Assembly: GCA_031288885.1 (NCBI GenBank)
Contig: JAITQP010000047.1
Location: 1 to 10,666, forward strand
Origin: Prevotellaceae bacterium
GTDB taxonomy: Bacteria > Bacteroidota > Bacteroidia > Bacteroidales > UBA932
Length of the DNA stretch: 10,666 nucleotides
Direction of reading: 5' to 3'
The position numbers and the translations under genes were made by a program. Within the stretch, counting starts at the first letter, position 1. Every line of letters starts with the position of its first letter. The notes below the pieces were generated by a model. The model was not told where the DNA came from, ran no database searches, and saw only the letters and a list, made by a program, of their open reading frames with translations. Positions 9,210 through 10,666 of the stretch are shown piece after piece.

Positions 9210-9217
9210 CAAAGGTA
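9210..9217 (-). promoter_or_regulatory. Candidate -7 element for argF'
   Basis: TACCTTTG on the minus strand matches TAnnTTTG and would place the transcript start about 28 nt ahead of the argF' ATG. No TTTG lies at the expected upstream spacing; the nearest TTG is 26 bases away, so only half the promoter is supported. Confidence 0.4.
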
Positions 9218-9230
9218 ACCTTTTTTTGTG

Positions 9231-9238
9231 TACTTTTG
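9231..9238 (+). promoter_or_regulatory. Candidate -7 element for the GNAT-argG direction
   Basis: TACTTTTG on the plus strand fits TAnnTTTG and lies 13 bp from the oppositely oriented argF' element. It lacks a recognisable -33 box. If used, it gives the GNAT gene a leader of about 190 nt that contains the 34-bp palindrome and two mini-ORFs. Confidence 0.28.
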
Positions 9239-9314
9239 TCGCTCAATACCGGAAAACGATCTGAACCCAAAATCCGACCATTCGTTTTTTGGTGGTAATT
9301 TAAACCGTATGCTG

Positions 9315-9348
9315 ATTTTAAACCTATCGAATTCGATAGGTTTAAAAT
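9315..9348. promoter_or_regulatory. Perfect 34-bp palindrome in the argF'/GNAT divergent region
   Basis: The 17-base left arm ATTTTAAACCTATCGAA is followed directly by its exact reverse complement, centred on GAATTC. A third copy of the outer half-site TTTAAACC lies at 9299-9306, 18 bases before the one inside the palindrome (9317-9324). No T-run follows on either strand and no gene ends here, so an operator or an RNA leader structure fits better than a terminator. It does not resemble the enterobacterial ARG box. Confidence 0.6.
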
Positions 9349-9396
9349 AGAAAATAACCGGAACCTGAAGCGATTGAAATCATAGTCAAATCAATC

Positions 9397-9432
9397 ATGC
9401 GGATTACCGTTAAAAATAGTAGAAATCTATAG
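9397..9432 (+). CDS. Possible 11-codon leader ORF (MRITVKNSRNL)
   Basis: An ATG at 9397 opens an 11-residue frame that ends in TAG at 9430-9432, two bases before the TTG start of the GNAT gene. Two of its codons are for arginine (CGG, AGA). The position would allow translational coupling to the weak TTG start. No clear ribosome-binding site is seen, and a frame this short can arise by chance. Confidence 0.2.
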   Translation: MRITVKNSRNL

Positions 9433-9434
9433 CC

Positions 9435-10097
9435 TTGAAAATAAAAATTAGCATCGCCGACGAGCAGCACGCCGTGTACGCTCCGCGCATCTGCGAGCTC
9501 ATCAACGAGTCGGCAAAGCAGCGCGGAACGGGGATTGCCTCGCGCACGCCGGAGTACGTTGCGCAAAAAATCTACGACGGCAAAGCCGTCATTGCCGTTG
9601 ACGCCAGCGCCAACGAGGTGGTAGGGTTTAGCTACATCGAAACGTGGGGGCACGGCAAGTTTGTGGCCAACTCGGGGCTTATTGTCAACCCTGACTACCG
9701 GCACATGGGGCTGGCGTACAAAATCAAGAAAAAAATCTTCAACCTCAGCCGCCAAAAGTTTCCGCACGCCCGCATCTTTGGCATCACCACCGGACTGGCG
9801 GTGATGAAAATCAACTCGTCGCTGGGCTACGTGCCGGTCACCTTTTCGGAGCTCACCGACGACGAGGAATTCTGGAAGGGCTGCCAAGGCTGCCGCAACT
9901 ACGACATCCTGGACCGCAACAACCACCGCATGTGCCTTTGCATCGGCATGCTGTACGACCCCAAGAAGCACCAGAGCCTGTGGCAGCGCGCCGTTGACTT
10001 TATCCGCCGCAACAACCTGCGCGCCCAGCGGCTGCGCTTCCGCTGGTGGATGAGAAACAGAAGGGTAAAGCAGAAAAAATGGAGGGTGGAGGTGTGA
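9435..10097 (+). CDS. GNAT-family N-acyltransferase, probable N-acylglutamate (N-succinylglutamate) synthase
   Basis: This 220-residue GNAT-fold protein is the candidate first enzyme of the arginine pathway, transferring an acyl group from an acyl-CoA to glutamate in the cytoplasm. The acyl-CoA-binding region is residues 79-104 (NSGLIVNPDYRHMGLAYKI), where RHMGLA is a degenerate form of Q/RxxGxG/A. Other conserved-looking blocks are SAKQRGTGIASRTPEYV (26-42), TTGLAVMKINSSLGY (118-132) and TFSELTDDEEFWKGC (136-150). Four cysteines (C150, C153, C167, C169) sit in CQGC and CLC motifs. The last 30 residues are strongly basic. The start is TTG: an in-frame stop lies 15 bases upstream and no in-frame ATG occurs before about residue 91, so an ATG start would lose the N-terminal core. 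I recall that the Bacteroides thetaiotaomicron counterpart next to argG was assigned as N-succinylglutamate synthase from mutant fitness data. Together with the Pro90 argF', this favours a succinyl substrate here, but that is inference. Confidence 0.85.
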   Translation: MKIKISIADEQHAVYAPRICELINESAKQRGTGIASRTPEYVAQKIYDGKAVIAVDASANEVVGFSYIETWGHGKFVANSGLIVNPDYRHMGLAYKIKKKIFNLSRQKFPHARIFGITTGLAVMKINSSLGYVPVTFSELTDDEEFWKGCQGCRNYDILDRNNHRMCLCIGMLYDPKKHQSLWQRAVDFIRRNNLRAQRLRFRWWMRNRRVKQKKWRVEV

Positions 10098-10110
10098 AAA
10101 TGGACTTTCC

Positions 10111-10136
10111 GGATTGCTTCGCTACGCTCGCAATGA
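10111..10136. repeat. Dispersed REP-like element (HCERSEAIR type)
   Basis: On the minus strand this reads TCATTGCGAGCGTAGCGAAG then CAATCC, a short GC-rich sequence with ATTGC/GCAAT ends. Near-identical copies are scattered between genes in many unrelated bacteria and produce spurious peptides containing HCERSEAIR. It begins 13 bases after the GNAT stop codon. Its origin and function are not established. Confidence 0.65.
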
Positions 10137-10168
10137 CGCGAGGCGCGCACCGCTGCAACAGCGTCTTT

Positions 10169-10410
10169 GATCATTTTCGTGACCTCACGAAAATGATCGA
10201 AATAGGCAGCGGCAAGCGCGAAGTTAGCGATGAGCGGTAGATTTATGTAAAGCGCAGAGTGTCAACGCGGATGATCATTTTCGTGAGGTCACGAAAATGA
10301 TCGAAATAGGCAGCGGCAAGCGCGAAGTTAGCGATGAGCGGTAGATTAATGTAAATCGCAGAATGTCAACGCGGATGATCATTTTCGTGAGGTCACGAAA
10401 ATGGTCGAAC
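10169..10410. repeat. 104-bp tandem repeat: two full copies and a truncated third, each starting with a 30-bp palindrome
   Basis: Copies start at 10169, 10273 and 10377. The first two differ at only five of 104 positions; the third matches for about 33 bases and then diverges. Each starts with GATCATTTTCGTGA, two centre bases, and the inverse TCACGAAAATGATC (one mismatch in copy 3). The centre is CC in copy 1 and GG in copies 2 and 3. The rest of the unit (GGCAGCGGCAAGCGCGAAG and onward) has no convincing coding potential. The array lies between the GNAT and argG genes. Confidence 0.93.
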
Positions 10411-10438
10411 TTGATAGCGGAGCAAAGCGCGAATGCGC

Positions 10439-10507
10439 TGTCCCGTTAGGGACAAAATATTGGTAGAAAACAAATGCCTGCCCCCAGCCCCGTCCCATTA
10501 GGGACGG
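10439..10507. repeat. Pair of related GTCCC/GGGAC hairpins ahead of argG
   Basis: TGTCCC-GTTA-GGGACA (10439-10454) and CCGTCCC-ATTA-GGGACGG (10490-10507) are two stem-loops with four-base loops, 51 bp apart. The bases after each are also alike (AAAATATTGGTAG and AATGTGGGTAATG), which suggests two diverged copies of one element. Neither has a T-run, so they are not typical terminators. The second ends 45 bp before the argG start. Confidence 0.6.
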
Positions 10508-10552
10508 AATGTGGGTAATGGCAAAGTAGTAACGAAAATAATAAAGTATTGT

Positions 10553-10666
10553 ATGGAAAAAGTTTTAGTTGCCTTTAGCGGAGGGTTGGACACCTCGTTT
10601 TGCGTAAAGTACCTGAAGGAAGAAAAGAAAATGGAGGTGCACACGGCGCTCGTCAACACGGGCGGC
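10553..10666 (+). CDS. argG: Argininosuccinate synthase, N-terminal fragment cut by right edge
   Basis: The gene encodes the ATP-dependent ligation of citrulline and aspartate to argininosuccinate, the penultimate step of arginine synthesis. Only 38 codons lie in the window. [21 protein letters not shown] starts exactly where the family's N-terminus does, and SGGLDTS (residues 9-15) is the PP-loop that binds ATP in argininosuccinate synthases. The frame is open to the edge; the full family protein is about 400 residues, so about nine tenths lies outside. The ATG at 10553 is the only sensible start. It follows the GNAT gene on the same strand, which supports an arginine locus, although the 455-bp gap makes a single operon uncertain. 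Confidence 0.94.
   Translation, partial: MEKVLVAFSGGLDTSFCVKYLKEEKKMEVHTALVNTGG

Larger units (their letters stand above)
10098..10552. other. Repeat-rich GNAT-argG intergenic region, 455 bp
   Basis: No credible gene is present. The region is filled by the REP-like element, the 104-bp tandem array and the two GTCCC hairpins listed separately. No TAnnTTTG promoter is visible ahead of argG. Its last 35 bases are AT-rich (AAAATAATAAAGTATTGT), as is common in front of Bacteroidota start codons. Confidence 0.6.

Noticed and set aside
9315..9348. Intrinsic terminator at the 34-bp palindrome.
   Set aside because: There is no T-run on either side, the stem is AT-rich, and no gene ends nearby.
9342..9971. 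Minus-strand ORF of 209 residues opposite the GNAT gene.
   Set aside because: The plus-strand GNAT frame is recognisable over its whole length; the opposite frame is its antisense shadow.
9899..10174. Minus-strand ORF of 91 residues containing RHCERSEAIR.
   Set aside because: This peptide is the known spurious translation of a dispersed repeat, and the rest overlaps the GNAT gene in antisense.
10169..10410. CRISPR array.
   Set aside because: The unit is a contiguous 104-bp tandem repeat with almost identical interior; there are no short repeats separated by unique spacers and no cas genes.
10436..10510. Transcription terminator for the GNAT gene at the GTCCC hairpins.
   Set aside because: They lie more than 340 bp after the stop codon and are followed by A-rich rather than T-rich sequence on the plus strand.

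Overview
The window looks like a chromosomal piece of a Bacteroidota genome, probably order Bacteroidales. Four things point there. The carbamoyltransferase is almost certainly the N-succinylornithine type known from Bacteroides. An unusual GNAT protein sits just before argG. The promoters resemble the Bacteroidota TTTG / TAnnTTTG form. There is also a giant secreted BspA-like leucine-rich-repeat protein with InlB-type B-repeats. The genus cannot be read from the sequence.

Layout. (1) Positions 1-6738, minus strand, hold one uninterrupted reading frame of 2,246 codons that runs off the left edge. It encodes a signal peptide, three cycles of [LRR array, divergent B-repeat, DARDV linker], a short fourth LRR block, and at least eleven B-repeats. 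The last of these are organised as a 669-bp tandem duplication. (2) Positions 6739-7213 are a non-coding leader with a good promoter match and a hairpin just ahead of the giant gene. (3) Positions 7214-8215 (minus) encode a polytopic membrane protein of unknown function, 9 bp downstream of argF'. (4) Positions 8225-9175 (minus) encode argF', N-succinylornithine carbamoyltransferase. (5) Positions 9176-9434 are a divergent intergenic region with a perfect 34-bp palindrome and a short Arg-containing ORF. (6) Positions 9435-10097 (plus) encode a GNAT acyltransferase with a TTG start, the likely first enzyme of arginine synthesis. (7) Positions 10098-10552 are a repeat-rich intergenic region with a dispersed REP-like element, 104-bp tandem repeats carrying 30-bp palindromes, and two GTCCC/GGGAC hairpins. 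(8) From 10553 (plus) argG begins and is cut by the right edge.

How it fits together. The right third is an arginine-biosynthesis locus using N-acylated (in Bacteroides, N-succinylated) intermediates. The GNAT enzyme would make N-acylglutamate, ArgF' would carbamoylate N-succinylornithine, and ArgG would convert citrulline plus aspartate to argininosuccinate. The left two thirds is an unrelated, repeat-built surface or secreted protein, probably involved in adhesion. I see no CRISPR array, tRNA, rRNA, transposase or phage gene, and no convincing multi-gene novel system. The most unusual material is the repeat and palindrome structure in the intergenic regions and inside the giant gene.
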